NCBI RefSeq assembly: GCF_900113255.1 | Contig: NZ_FOOR01000019.1 | Location: 1-59,741 of the forward strand | Source of the DNA: Novosphingobium sp. CF614 | GTDB lineage: Bacteria > Pseudomonadota > Alphaproteobacteria > Sphingomonadales > Sphingomonadaceae | Length of the DNA stretch: 59,741 nucleotides | Direction of reading: 5' to 3' | Shown here: in pieces, positions 17,429 to 26,957 of the stretch | How the letters are laid out: each line of letters opens with the position of its first letter | Position numbering within the stretch: position 1 is the first letter of the stretch | Position numbers and translations under genes: made by a program | Notes under the pieces: model-generated | Told to the model about the DNA's origin: nothing | The model's database searches: none | The model's input: the letters and a program-made list of their open reading frames with translations, nothing else

Positions 17429-18934
17429 ATGCGTGGTTGGATCGCCGCCGCATTCACCCTGATGATCGCGGTGGCCGCGTCCGGCCTCCACGCGAGCGAC
17501 CGGCACGACTTCACCGCGGAGTTGACGATCGCGGGACTGCAAGCCCGCATCGCCAGCGGCAAGAGCGGTTGCGCGGAAACCGTCAGCCTCTATCTTGAGC
17601 GGATCGGGCGCTACGACGCGGCGGGCCTCCACGCCGTCAGCATCGTCAATGCAGCGGCTCTCGACGAAGCACGGGCGCGGGATCGTGAGCCCCCGTCGCG
17701 GCGACGAGCGCAACCGCTGTTCTGCGTGCCCGTGCTCGTCAAGGACAATATCGATGTCGCCGGCATGCCCACCACCGCGGGATCAATGGCACTCAAGGAC
17801 AACATCGCGATCGGCGATGCACCGATCATAGCGAGGCTGAAGCGGGCCGGAGCGATCGTTCTGGCGCACGGCAACATGGCCGAATGGGCATTCAGCCCCC
17901 GGCACACCGTCAGTTCAACGGTGGGCGAAACAGTGAACGCCTATGATTTCTCGCGAGTGCCCGCCGGGTCCTCCGGCGGCACGGCCTCCGCGGTCGCGGC
18001 CAATCTGGCCATGGTGGGCCTTGGCACCGATACCGGAAATTCCATCCGCGGCCCTTCCTCCCGCCTTGCGCTGGTGGGCATGCGCCCCACGATAGGGCTG
18101 GTCCCGCTGGACGGCATCGTGCCGCTGGTACTGGATCGTGATGCCGTCGGCCCCATGACGCGCACGGTGGAGGACAATGCCCGCATGCTGGCGGTCATGG
18201 CGAATTCCGCGCCAGGCGGCCGAGCGCGGCACTATCTTGAAGCTCTTCGCCCCGGCGCCCTGAAGGGGCAACGGATCGGCGTACTGCGCGCGCTCGCCGA
18301 TCCCGCTGAGATGTCACCCGATATTTCCCGCCTGTTCGAGGTCGCCCTTGCCGATCTGCGCGCGGCGGGTGCGACGGTGGTCGATATCACCATACCCGGG
18401 CTGAAGGCGCATTGGGACAAGGATGTCTATTGCCCACGCTTCCGCGCCGACGTGAATGCCTATCTCGATCGTCCAGGCCGGGTGTCGCCGGTCCGCGACG
18501 TCCAGCAGGTCTTTGAAAGCGGGCATTTCGCTCCATCGTCGCAGGAGCAATTCGCATTCTTCCTCGAGGGCGCCCGCAATGATTGCCCCGACCTTGCCCG
18601 GGATCCGGAAAGGCGGGCCTTTCGGGCGGACGTGATTAAGGCGATGGACGAGGCGGGGGTGATCGCCATCGCCTATCCGAGCTGGACAAGCGGCCCCGCG
18701 CGCATCGATCGCTGGCGCGAGGATTACCGGGGCGACAATTCGCAGGCGATCGCGCCGGCCACGGGGCAGCCCGCGATCACCGTCCCCATGGGCTTCGATG
18801 ACGATGGCCTGCCCGCCGGCCTGCAGCTTCTGGGACGCCCCTTTGCGGAGGCGAAGCTCTACGGCATCGCCCATGAATACGAGCGGCGGACGCATCACCG
18901 GCGCCCGCCGCCCGCCTTCCCGCCGATCCGTTAG
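17429..18934 (+). CDS. Exported amidase-signature hydrolase
   Basis: A 501-residue amidase-signature enzyme with a clear signal peptide (WIAAAFTLMIAVAASGLHA). The Ser-cisSer-Lys triad is visible: Lys in VLVKDNID, and two Ser residues in PAGSSGGTASA and GTDTGNSIRGPSS. It has a strong AGGAGG (17415-17420) eight bases before the ATG. It lies 239 bases after the dehydrogenase gene with no operator-like element between, so it may be expressed separately. Exported amidases of this type cut C-terminal amides of peptides (peptide amidase) or other carboxamides. Here the surrounding peptidases favour a peptide substrate. It converges on a TonB receptor gene. Confidence 0.88.
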   Translation: MRGWIAAAFTLMIAVAASGLHASDRHDFTAELTIAGLQARIASGKSGCAETVSLYLERIGRYDAAGLHAVSIVNAAALDEARARDREPPSRRRAQPLFCVPVLVKDNIDVAGMPTTAGSMALKDNIAIGDAPIIARLKRAGAIVLAHGNMAEWAFSPRHTVSSTVGETVNAYDFSRVPAGSSGGTASAVAANLAMVGLGTDTGNSIRGPSSRLALVGMRPTIGLVPLDGIVPLVLDRDAVGPMTRTVEDNARMLAVMANSAPGGRARHYLEALRPGALKGQRIGVLRALADPAEMSPDISRLFEVALADLRAAGATVVDITIPGLKAHWDKDVYCPRFRADVNAYLDRPGRVSPVRDVQQVFESGHFAPSSQEQFAFFLEGARNDCPDLARDPERRAFRADVIKAMDEAGVIAIAYPSWTSGPARIDRWREDYRGDNSQAIAPATGQPAITVPMGFDDDGLPAGLQLLGRPFAEAKLYGIAHEYERRTHHRRPPPAFPPIR

Positions 18935-18945
18935 GAATCGCGAGC

Positions 18946-18968
18946 GCGGCGGCTCCCGTCGCCGCCGC
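18946..18968. terminator. Hairpin between convergent genes
   Basis: GCGGCGGC and GCCGCCGC form a perfect 8-bp stem with a 7-base loop in the 41-bp gap between the amidase and TonB-receptor stop codons. There is no T-tract, so a bidirectional, non-canonical terminator is only a suggestion. Confidence 0.4.
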
Positions 18969-18975
18969 CGCTACA

Positions 18976-21858
18976 TCAGAACTTGTAGGTAATCGCGCCG
19001 CTGAAGCTGGTCCCCAGATTGGGATAGATCGACGCGTTGTTGATCCCCTGGTGGATGTTGATGCCCCGCATCGGGGGCTTGTTGTCGAACACGTTGTTGA
19101 CGTTCACCCGCAGGTTGAACGCATCGTTCAGGTCATAGCCGATCGACCAGTCATGATAGACTTTGCTGCCGGTGTAGGGTTTATCATACGTTTCCGAGGT
19201 GATGCCGGTGAAATAGTCGATCCATTGGGAACTGATCGACCGTGCCTGCCAGGTGAAGCTGAACTTCGGCACACTGTAGGTCGCGGTCCACAGCATCTCC
19301 CAGTCCGGATTGCCGATCACACCGTCACGCCGCGTTTCCGACTGCGGATTATTGGCATCGCTGAAGTAGCGCAAGCGATGCAGATAAGTGCCGACCAGGC
19401 TCAGATCGAGCTGGCCAGGCAGCCTGGCGCTCAGTGTTTCGAGCGGCAGCACGTAGCGGATGTTGAAATCGACGCCCTTGGTCATGAGACGGCCGATGTT
19501 GAGCTGGACCGCGCTGATGCTTGTCACCGCGTTTGTCACCGGATCGCGCGTAACCGCCGCGCAGTTCGGATTCTGGGCGACGGGAATATCCTGATCGACG
19601 CAGTTGTTGAGGATCGTCTGCGTCGGAATGTTGCCGATCGCGTTCCTGATGTCGATGTCGAAATAGTCGACCGAGATCGACAGGCCGGGAATGCGGGGCG
19701 GCGTCAGCACGATGCCATAGGTCCAGGTCCTGGCCGTTTCGGGATCCAGATCGGGGTTGCCGCCATAACGGCCGAGGATGGTCTTGCCGTTGGTCGGCGC
19801 ATCAAAGCCCGCCGGGATGCCGAGCGCGGCGCAATTGGCGGCGCGATTGGGGCTCAGGCCGATGACCGACACGTCGCAGGGATCCTGATCGAACGAAAAG
19901 CCCGAAGTGACGGGCGAGAACAGTTCCCCGATGTTGGGCGCGCGCACGGCCAGCGAACGCATGCCGCGCAGTCGAAGGCCTTCGAACGGTTCATAGGTGC
20001 CTCCGGCATTCCACGACCAATGCATGCCGTTGGTGCTGTAATCCGACACGCGAAAGGCGCCCTGCAATGCCAGATCGTGAACCAATGGAATGCCCTTGAG
20101 CAGCGGAACACGCAGCTCGCCAAACGCTTCCCTCACTTCGACCTTGCCGGAAATCGGAGCTTCCTGGGGGTAGAAGGTGTTGTTCGCCTGAAGCTGCGCG
20201 GAAGGGAAGGTCCTGGCCGTATCACGACGATACTCCACGCCGGCCGCCAGCGACACGGGACCACCGGGCAGCATGAAGAGATCGCCGGTGATGCTGGCGC
20301 CCAAGTCGATCAGGCCGGCGGTCTTGCGGTAACGGTCGTCATAGCTGCTATAGGCGATGGCTGCCGGATCGCCGGTATCCAGGCCCATGATGTTGAGCGG
20401 AAGGCATCCCTGCGCCCGCGCGGTAACGCTGGCGCATTGGGGTCCATTGGGCCCCATCACGACATCGATCGATTCCAGGAAGCGATCCTGCAGGCGACCA
20501 TTGAGCAGCTTGATGTTGTTTATCGAACGTCCGTAGGATGCATAAGCATTATAGGACCAGCCGCCCCCTAGGTCCCCGTCGAAACCGGCCGTGAACTGAT
20601 AGACATCGCGATCGGAATCACTGCCCCGGCGCCCGAAGTCATTGTTGTTGCGGAAAACCTGAATGCCGTCCTGTCCGGCGTCCAGCAATGCGTTCCGCAA
20701 GGCGGGCAGCATATAGGGGTTGTCCACCGAGATGAATGCGGCGGCATATTGGACATCTTCCTCTGGCGGTTGCCAGAACCCCAGGACATTGGTGCGCGAA
20801 TAGTTTGCCTCGACGAAGAATTTCGCGGCACGGCTGAATTCATAGTTCAGCATGCCAGTGAAGACATAGCGCTTGGTCGGCAGCGAGAGATTGTCGTACT
20901 TCTCGTAAAAGCCGCCATCGCCGCCGATCGACCGGCCCGAACGGTTGCCGACCGACCCGAAATCATAAGGGCGGTAGCTGAGACCATCATCGGAAAAGGT
21001 GTAGCCCTTGTTGCCGATGAAGAAGGCGCCCGGATCGTTCAGCCCGTTGAAACGGATGCCCGGAACCTGGATGAAGAGGGGCGTCGTACCATTGGGATTG
21101 CGGATATAATTATAGCCGTTGCTCGCATATTTGCGGTCCACGGCTTCCACGCCCTTCACCTGGTCGTAAACGGCGTTGAGCGTGATGTTGCCTCGCCCTT
21201 CCGCGAAGTTCTTGCCGCCGGTCAGTGTCGCGCCCCAGGATTCGCCGTCCCCCCGAGACGTGATGCCGCCATTCACCCGGGCGGTGAACCCTTCGTAGTT
21301 CTTCTTGAGGATCAGATTGACCACCCCGCTCACGGCATCGGCGCCATAGACTGCGGATGCACCGCCCAGCGAAATATCGACGCGATCGATCAACACCGAG
21401 GGGAGCGTGTTGAGATCGACCGACGATGTCAGCGGCTGGCCCGGTACGACGCGTCTGCCATTTACCAGAACCAGCGTGCGGTTCGTGCCCAGACGGCGGA
21501 GATTGACCAGGTTGAGGCCCTGGCTGGTGCCTCGTCCCTGAGAATTGGCGTCGCTCAGGCCAACGCCCATCTGAGGCAGGTTGTTCAGTACCTTGGCGAT
21601 ATTTTCCCGCCCCGACTGGGCGATCTGTTCCCGTCCCACCGACGTGACGGGGATCGGCGCCTGAAGCTGCACCTGCTTGATGCGCGACCCTGTCACTACG
21701 ATGGCCTCGCCGTCACCGGGCTGCGCGATATCGTCGGCATTCGCCTGGGCAAGCGCCGAGGCCGGAAGCAGCAGGCCCCCGGCGATGGCGCTGATGCTCG
21801 CAGAGCGCAGGAAACCGTTTGCGCCGCACAGGCGGCGCATAGAAAATCTATCGATCAT
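18976..21858 (-). CDS. TonB-dependent outer-membrane receptor
   Basis: A 960-residue receptor. The ATG at 21858 (MIDRFSMRRL) has AGGGGA five bases upstream and begins a signal peptide ending ASALAQA. The plug follows with AIVVTGSRIKQV, VNLRRLGTNRTLVLVNGRRVVPG and VDISLGGASAVYGADAVSGVVN. The long barrel closes with SFSGAITYKF, whose terminal Phe is the usual outer-membrane assembly signal. It lies 121 bases downstream of, and on the same strand as, the STN-type receptor in the FecI/FecR line, and may be co-expressed with it. Many architecture features match the receptor at 1257-4217, so the two are paralogues. Substrate unknown; peptides are inferred from the neighbourhood. Confidence 0.93.
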   Translation of the reverse strand: MIDRFSMRRLCGANGFLRSASISAIAGGLLLPASALAQANADDIAQPGDGEAIVVTGSRIKQVQLQAPIPVTSVGREQIAQSGRENIAKVLNNLPQMGVGLSDANSQGRGTSQGLNLVNLRRLGTNRTLVLVNGRRVVPGQPLTSSVDLNTLPSVLIDRVDISLGGASAVYGADAVSGVVNLILKKNYEGFTARVNGGITSRGDGESWGATLTGGKNFAEGRGNITLNAVYDQVKGVEAVDRKYASNGYNYIRNPNGTTPLFIQVPGIRFNGLNDPGAFFIGNKGYTFSDDGLSYRPYDFGSVGNRSGRSIGGDGGFYEKYDNLSLPTKRYVFTGMLNYEFSRAAKFFVEANYSRTNVLGFWQPPEEDVQYAAAFISVDNPYMLPALRNALLDAGQDGIQVFRNNNDFGRRGSDSDRDVYQFTAGFDGDLGGGWSYNAYASYGRSINNIKLLNGRLQDRFLESIDVVMGPNGPQCASVTARAQGCLPLNIMGLDTGDPAAIAYSSYDDRYRKTAGLIDLGASITGDLFMLPGGPVSLAAGVEYRRDTARTFPSAQLQANNTFYPQEAPISGKVEVREAFGELRVPLLKGIPLVHDLALQGAFRVSDYSTNGMHWSWNAGGTYEPFEGLRLRGMRSLAVRAPNIGELFSPVTSGFSFDQDPCDVSVIGLSPNRAANCAALGIPAGFDAPTNGKTILGRYGGNPDLDPETARTWTYGIVLTPPRIPGLSISVDYFDIDIRNAIGNIPTQTILNNCVDQDIPVAQNPNCAAVTRDPVTNAVTSISAVQLNIGRLMTKGVDFNIRYVLPLETLSARLPGQLDLSLVGTYLHRLRYFSDANNPQSETRRDGVIGNPDWEMLWTATYSVPKFSFTWQARSISSQWIDYFTGITSETYDKPYTGSKVYHDWSIGYDLNDAFNLRVNVNNVFDNKPPMRGINIHQGINNASIYPNLGTSFSGAITYKF

Positions 21859-21979
21859 CACTATCCCCTTTTGATCCTTGGAGTCAGTCAATGTCCCGCT
21901 GCGGGCATCCGCTCACCCCATGTTTTCCGGGATGTCGTGGCAGCCGATCGTTTGACGATTGACTCGCGCCTTTTGGGAA

Positions 21980-24900
21980 TCAGAGGGAGGCCGTCACGCT
22001 GAACCGAAACTGCCGGCCCAGGTTGGGATAGATCGCGCCGGTGCGCAGGCCGGCGTTGATATTATATCCGCGCTGCGGCGGCGCGCTATCGAACAGGTTG
22101 AGGATATTGAAACGCAGGGTAAATCGCGGATCGATCTTTTGCGCCACTTCCAGGTCGTGATAGGTTCGCGCGCCCGTATTCGGCTTGTCGATAGTCAGGG
22201 TGGAATCGATCGTGATCCGGCTGGAGCCGATGAACTGTGCGGTCCAGCCTATCGTGGTCGGCCCATGCTCCCACCGCGTCGACAAGGTGCCGCGCCACCG
22301 GGGATTGGGCAGGATGCCGTCCAGCCGCTGGACAATGCCCCGCGCCACATCGCGGGTGATCGCCAGCCGCTCCACCCAGGTTGCGAGCAGCTCGACAGTC
22401 AGCCTGCCGCCGCCCGGCTCCCAGGGCGGGCGCCACGTCGTCGAGATGTCGATACCCGCCGTTTCCAGCTTTCCGATGTTGCTGATGCTCGCGGTGACCA
22501 TGGCAATCCGGCCAGTCAGCGGATCGCGCATGATGGCGCCGCATGCCCGGCCGCGAACATCGGGGTCGGCTCCGTCAACGCAGTCGTTGAGCAGCAACTG
22601 CTCGATGGGGAATGCAATGGCCTCGTCGATCCGGATACGCCAGCGATCCACTGCCAGCGCCAGGCCCGGCAAGGCACCGGGCTTCCATGTGACGCCCAAT
22701 GTCGTGGTCGCGGCATGCTCCGGGCCAACATGCTCGTTGGACTGATAGGCGACCAGCTTTGAAATTCCGTTCTGGCCATCGAAGTCCGCCGGCAAGCCCA
22801 GCGCCGAACAACGCGCGGCACGTTCGGCAACCGCATGGCGCAGCGCGGCGTCGCACGGATCGGTGATGAATGAAAAGCCCTGCTGCACCCCGCTGAAAAG
22901 CTCGCCGATATTGGGCGCCCGCACCGCCTGCGACCGCACTGCCCGTATCCGCAGTTCGGGGACCGGCGCATAATCGAGGCCCAGGTGCCAAGCCGTGGCC
23001 CTTCCGGCCGTGGAGTAGCGGGAGAAACGCAGCGCCGCGGTGGCGGTGAGCCTTTCCACCATCGGCTTTTCCGAAAGCATCGGCAGCGCGATTTCACCGT
23101 AGCCCTCCACCACCGAATAGGCACCGCGATAGGACGTGACACGGGGGAGATAAGTGCCGCCGCTTTCCTGAACGGCGCTCGAGCGGCGCATGCTCGTTTC
23201 TCGCCGATATTCCCAGCCCAGCAGCAGATCGACGGGGCCGCCGGCAAGGTGAGCCGGATTTCCGCTCACATTGCCGCGAAGAACCATCTGCATAAGCGTT
23301 TCACGCGCTTTCGGGGTGATGCTCACCCAGGCGCGAGCGGTGGGGTCGAACGGTTGATCGCCCAGAATGTTCAGTGGCTCACAGCCTTCCGCGCGTCCGT
23401 TCCGGCAGACGATCGCTCCCGTGGCGGCATCACGCACGGCATCGATGGCTTGCAGGAAACGAACATTGTCACGGACATTGATCGTGGTGACCCGGTCCTC
23501 GGTGCGACCCCAGCCTCCGCCAAGCGCATAGCGCCAGTTCACGCCGAGCGGCCCGGTGAGATCGGCTTGTCCCTGGATCATCAGCCGTCGGTTGATCGAT
23601 CCGACACGGCCCAGCCCGTCCAGCACCTTGGCCACCCAGATGCGGTCGACACCCGCCGCCCGCATCATGTCCACCGTCGAGGTAGGGAGATAGGGGTTGT
23701 CGATCGCGATGGGGATTCCGGGGCCACCGATCGGATCGATCACCGGTTGCCAGGAGGACCGGGTGCGGCTGTCGGCCACGCGCAGTGACGCGGAAAGGAC
23801 GTTGCCCGCGCCGATTTCCGCCTTGCCCAGGATCGTTCCCACGGCGCGCGACAGGGGGATGCGAAGCTGGTCGTAGGCCGAAACGTCAAGCCCGTCCCCG
23901 CCGAGCTGGACGCCGCCCCTCGTCCCGGCCGTACCACTGTCATAGGGCCGCACCCCGGAGCCGTCGGCAAGGAAGACATATCGCCGCCCGCCGAGCTCGA
24001 AGCTGCCCGCCTTGTCGAACGGCCCAAAGCGGACGCCAGGACGGGTAAGGAGCGGCGCATCCGGTTCATCGCTGGCGTAAACGAGGTCAAGGCCGGTGCT
24101 GGCCCGGCCCAGGCTTGTGGCATCGACCCCCGAGAGCCGGTCGTAGGACAGGCCGAGGGTCAGGTGCAGACGATCGTCGGCAAGCGCCGTGCCGGCGAGA
24201 AACGAAAGATTGTAGGAAGCACCATAGCCGCGCTCCGCGATGCCGCCGCCGGCCGAAAGCTCGATGCCGTCCACATGGTCGCGCAGGATGATGTTGATGA
24301 CGCCCGCGACGGCATCCGCCCCATAGACGGCGGACGAACCGCCGGTCACGACTTCGACGCGGTCTACCAGCCCTGGCGGAATGGTATTGAGATCGACGAC
24401 GGAAAGCCCCCGCCGGCTGCCGACTTGTCGCTGCCCGTTCACCAGCACGAGCGTGCGGGCCGCGCCGAGGCCGCGCAGGTCGGCCTGGCTGAGCCCCGCA
24501 CCGCCGGAAGTCTGGTTTTCCGTATTCTGCAATCCGAACCCGGGTTGGATAGCACCCATCAAGAGCAGGACACGGGACAAATCCTGCTCACCGCTCGCGG
24601 CGATCGCGCTGCGGGTCAGCCGGCGCACGGGCATGATCGCGCGGCTTTCCATGGCAGCAAGGCGGCTGCCGGTAACGATCAGGTCATGCCCCCCGCTTTC
24701 GGGCGACGAGGTTGGCGACGGACGGCGAGGGACGAGCGGCGTATCGGCGGCACGCCTCCGGATCGCCACGGTGTTGATGCCGACGAAACGGGCTTCATAC
24801 CCGCTGTCCTTGAGCAGCCGCTTCAGAGCGGAAGCGGGAGACATCGTACCGCGCACCGTTCGGCTGCGCAGTCCGCGCAGGTCCGCCGCCTTGACGAGTT

Positions 24901-25084
24901 GGATGCCTGTCTGCTGGGACCAGGCGGTCAGCGCGAGATCGAGGGGCTGGGCCGGGATATCGAAGCGCTGCGCCTGCTGGTCCCGGCTGGCCGGGGCGGG
25001 CGTCGCGGGGCGGGCCTGCGCCACTGTCGCCATTCCGACGCCAAAGGCCAGCGCGAGCAGAGATCGCGAAGCCAGGCGCAACAT
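21980..25084 (-). CDS. TonB receptor with STN signalling domain (FecA-like transducer)
   Basis: A 1034-residue receptor with an extra N-terminal secretin/TonB short N-terminal (STN) domain at about residues 38-112 (starting RFDIPAQPLDLALTAWSQQTG), the part that contacts a FecR anti-sigma factor. The plug follows (LIVTGSRLAAME, then VEVVTGGSSAVYGADAVAGVIN), then the barrel. The ATG at 25084 directly abuts the fecR-like stop codon (TAG-ATG), so translation is coupled. It is expected to sense its own substrate at the cell surface and turn on the ECF sigma factor gene two positions upstream. The substrate is more likely a peptide than an iron chelate, because no siderophore genes lie nearby and peptidases do. 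Confidence 0.92.
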   Translation of the reverse strand: MLRLASRSLLALAFGVGMATVAQARPATPAPASRDQQAQRFDIPAQPLDLALTAWSQQTGIQLVKAADLRGLRSRTVRGTMSPASALKRLLKDSGYEARFVGINTVAIRRRAADTPLVPRRPSPTSSPESGGHDLIVTGSRLAAMESRAIMPVRRLTRSAIAASGEQDLSRVLLLMGAIQPGFGLQNTENQTSGGAGLSQADLRGLGAARTLVLVNGQRQVGSRRGLSVVDLNTIPPGLVDRVEVVTGGSSAVYGADAVAGVINIILRDHVDGIELSAGGGIAERGYGASYNLSFLAGTALADDRLHLTLGLSYDRLSGVDATSLGRASTGLDLVYASDEPDAPLLTRPGVRFGPFDKAGSFELGGRRYVFLADGSGVRPYDSGTAGTRGGVQLGGDGLDVSAYDQLRIPLSRAVGTILGKAEIGAGNVLSASLRVADSRTRSSWQPVIDPIGGPGIPIAIDNPYLPTSTVDMMRAAGVDRIWVAKVLDGLGRVGSINRRLMIQGQADLTGPLGVNWRYALGGGWGRTEDRVTTINVRDNVRFLQAIDAVRDAATGAIVCRNGRAEGCEPLNILGDQPFDPTARAWVSITPKARETLMQMVLRGNVSGNPAHLAGGPVDLLLGWEYRRETSMRRSSAVQESGGTYLPRVTSYRGAYSVVEGYGEIALPMLSEKPMVERLTATAALRFSRYSTAGRATAWHLGLDYAPVPELRIRAVRSQAVRAPNIGELFSGVQQGFSFITDPCDAALRHAVAERAARCSALGLPADFDGQNGISKLVAYQSNEHVGPEHAATTTLGVTWKPGALPGLALAVDRWRIRIDEAIAFPIEQLLLNDCVDGADPDVRGRACGAIMRDPLTGRIAMVTASISNIGKLETAGIDISTTWRPPWEPGGGRLTVELLATWVERLAITRDVARGIVQRLDGILPNPRWRGTLSTRWEHGPTTIGWTAQFIGSSRITIDSTLTIDKPNTGARTYHDLEVAQKIDPRFTLRFNILNLFDSAPPQRGYNINAGLRTGAIYPNLGRQFRFSVTASL

Positions 25085-26134
25085 CTACGGGGTCTCAGGC
25101 GGGAAGGACGCCTCGCTCCGCTTACCTGGGGCCGAGGATATGACTATCTCGTTCGGTTGCACACGCACGGTGACCGGAAAGGCATAGGGCAGCGCGCCAG
25201 CCCATTCGTCAATGGAATCGGTGCGCAGGGTGCCGCTGTAGTGCAACCCCCTCGCCCGCTCGTCGACAATGCGGATACGTTGGCGTCCGTAGCGATTTGC
25301 GTCTGCGACGACGTCGGCCAGGCTATCCCGATAATAGCGCAGCTGCCCGTTGCGAACGGCGAGCGCCATCGTCCCGTCGATCGCCGCGACCGGTCCAAAG
25401 CCGCCCTGCGAAGAATAGGCGACGCGGTCCCCCGCCTCCAGCCTCGTCTCCGCGCGCCCGTCGCTGGCCGCGACCACGCCCTCGGCGACAGTCACGACCG
25501 CCGCATCGCCCCTTCGAATGATGGCGAACGTCGTTCCCACGTCGCGGGCGATCATGCCGGCGACATGCACCTCGAAAGGCTTGCTTTCGTCATGAACGAC
25601 ATCGAACAGGGCCTCGCCGCGGTTGAGCGTGACACTTCGCGACGAGCCCTCCATCGCCACCGTCACGGCACTCTCGGCGCCCAAGGTGACCTGCGAACCA
25701 TCAGCGAGCCGGATCGTGCGGGTTTCGCCATGCGCGGTGGCAAAGACCTGCGGGGCGCTCGTCTTCGCCCCGAACGTCAGCATGGCCATGGCGCCGGCGG
25801 CCAGCACCACGACCAGGCCGGTCAGCGCGAGCGGCCGCAGGCGCCAAAGTCCACCGGCGATCGGCGGCCGGACGCCCGATGGCGGTGCCTCGTCGTCCAG
25901 GCCAGTCTCGCCGAGCCGGACGTCATTTGCGTCGATATTGCCGAGTGCCTGCCACCCCCTTTGCATATGCGCCATGACCGCGCGATGATGGTCGGACCGC
26001 TCCTCCCAGCGGGCGATGGCCTCCATGGCCGATAGCGGGTCATCGCTCACATGCAGTGCGGAAATCAGCGCCAGCGCTTCTTCGGCCAGCGGATCCTCAT
26101 GCAGGGGCGCAGCCGCCGCGATCTTATCGGCCAT
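25085..26134 (-). CDS. FecR-family anti-sigma regulator
   Basis: A 349-residue membrane-spanning regulator. The N-terminal cytoplasmic part (about 1-95) carries the Trp-containing FecR N-terminal motif (IARWEERSDHHRAVMAHMQRGW). One membrane segment follows (LALTGLVVVLAAGAMAML, about residues 102-119), then the FecR periplasmic domain with RTIRLADGSQVTLGAESAV. It would hold the ECF sigma factor inactive until the STN receptor signals. The ATG at 26134 (MADKIAAAAP) is chosen, though one at 26149 is also possible. It sits between the sigma factor gene (95-111 bases upstream) and the receptor (abutting). Confidence 0.9.
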   Translation of the reverse strand: MADKIAAAAPLHEDPLAEEALALISALHVSDDPLSAMEAIARWEERSDHHRAVMAHMQRGWQALGNIDANDVRLGETGLDDEAPPSGVRPPIAGGLWRLRPLALTGLVVVLAAGAMAMLTFGAKTSAPQVFATAHGETRTIRLADGSQVTLGAESAVTVAMEGSSRSVTLNRGEALFDVVHDESKPFEVHVAGMIARDVGTTFAIIRRGDAAVVTVAEGVVAASDGRAETRLEAGDRVAYSSQGGFGPVAAIDGTMALAVRNGQLRYYRDSLADVVADANRYGRQRIRIVDERARGLHYSGTLRTDSIDEWAGALPYAFPVTVRVQPNEIVISSAPGKRSEASFPPETP

Positions 26135-26244
26135 GGCTGATCCGCGCACCGCTGCAGCTGGACTTCCTCAAGACACGCCTTTCCTGCCGCCCCGTAGACT
26201 GCTTGGTATCAAAGACGTTTCGGCCACGCCTGTTGGGAATGCGA

Positions 26245-26847
26245 TCAGCCGTCATACGCCACTTTCATATCCTCTTCCGACATGCGGCTCAGACAATGGC
26301 GCATGGCGGTCAACACATATTTGCGCACCATGCTTTCGGTGAGGCCCATCTCGGCGGCGATATCCTCGTAACGCCGCGCCTCCAGGCGATGCTGGATAAA
26401 GGCGTGGCGGCAGCGCGGCGTAAGCTCGTCGAGCAGGATCAGGATACGCGCCACCGCTTCACGAGCGAGCAGGTGGCGCTCCACATCGGGTTCGTCCGTT
26501 GGATAGTCGATTTCCACGGGATCGAGTCGATCCGCTTCGCGACGCCGATGGCGCTGGCGCAGCCGGTCCGTGGCGAGATTGGATGCGATACTGAACAGGT
26601 AGGACCTGATATTGCCGATATCCTGGTGCTGCGACTGGCGTGCCAGCCGTGCAAAGGCTTCATGCGCTATGTCCTTCGCCTCCTCCGGAACGCCCAGCTT
26701 CAGTTCCAGCATCCGCACCAGCAACACGATATTGTCGCGATAAAGCGCGTCAAGGTCCACATCGACGCTAGCCGACGCCGACCGCGCGCGAACTCCTGGC
26801 ACGATTTGCCGCAACTGCTTCCCCCGCGAAGGCGGACACCGGCACAC
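26245..26847 (-). CDS. ECF sigma factor, FecI-like
   Basis: A sigma-70 family ECF factor. Region 2 runs from LDALYRDNIVLLVRMLE through the core-binding block EEAKDIAHEAFARLARQ to YLFSIASNLATDRLRQRHRR. Region 4 contains the helix-turn-helix YEDIAAEMGLTESMVRKYVLTAMRHC. It directs transcription of genes for the receptor it is paired with. The 5' end is uncertain: the ATG at 26847 gives a long, low-complexity start (200 residues), and GTG or TTG starts further in, nearer LDALYRD, are possible. It diverges from the Tricorn-like protease gene across a 110-bp AT-richer gap that should hold both promoters, so the protease may be a target. Confidence 0.9.
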   Translation of the reverse strand: MCRCPPSRGKQLRQIVPGVRARSASASVDVDLDALYRDNIVLLVRMLELKLGVPEEAKDIAHEAFARLARQSQHQDIGNIRSYLFSIASNLATDRLRQRHRRREADRLDPVEIDYPTDEPDVERHLLAREAVARILILLDELTPRCRHAFIQHRLEARRYEDIAAEMGLTESMVRKYVLTAMRHCLSRMSEEDMKVAYDG

Positions 26848-26957
26848 ATCGGGCGATCGCGATAATCCCCCGATGTCGCGCTGGCCGCACGCACATTTCC
26901 ATTCCCAAATGCCGACTTTATATCGTCTATATTGCGGCGCACAAGGATGGGTTGCAC

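Noticed and set aside
26915..26935. TATATCGTCTATAT before the Tricorn-like protease as a sixth GntR site
   Set aside because: It lacks the GTATAC centre and fits the core at too few positions; an AT-rich promoter is enough to explain it.
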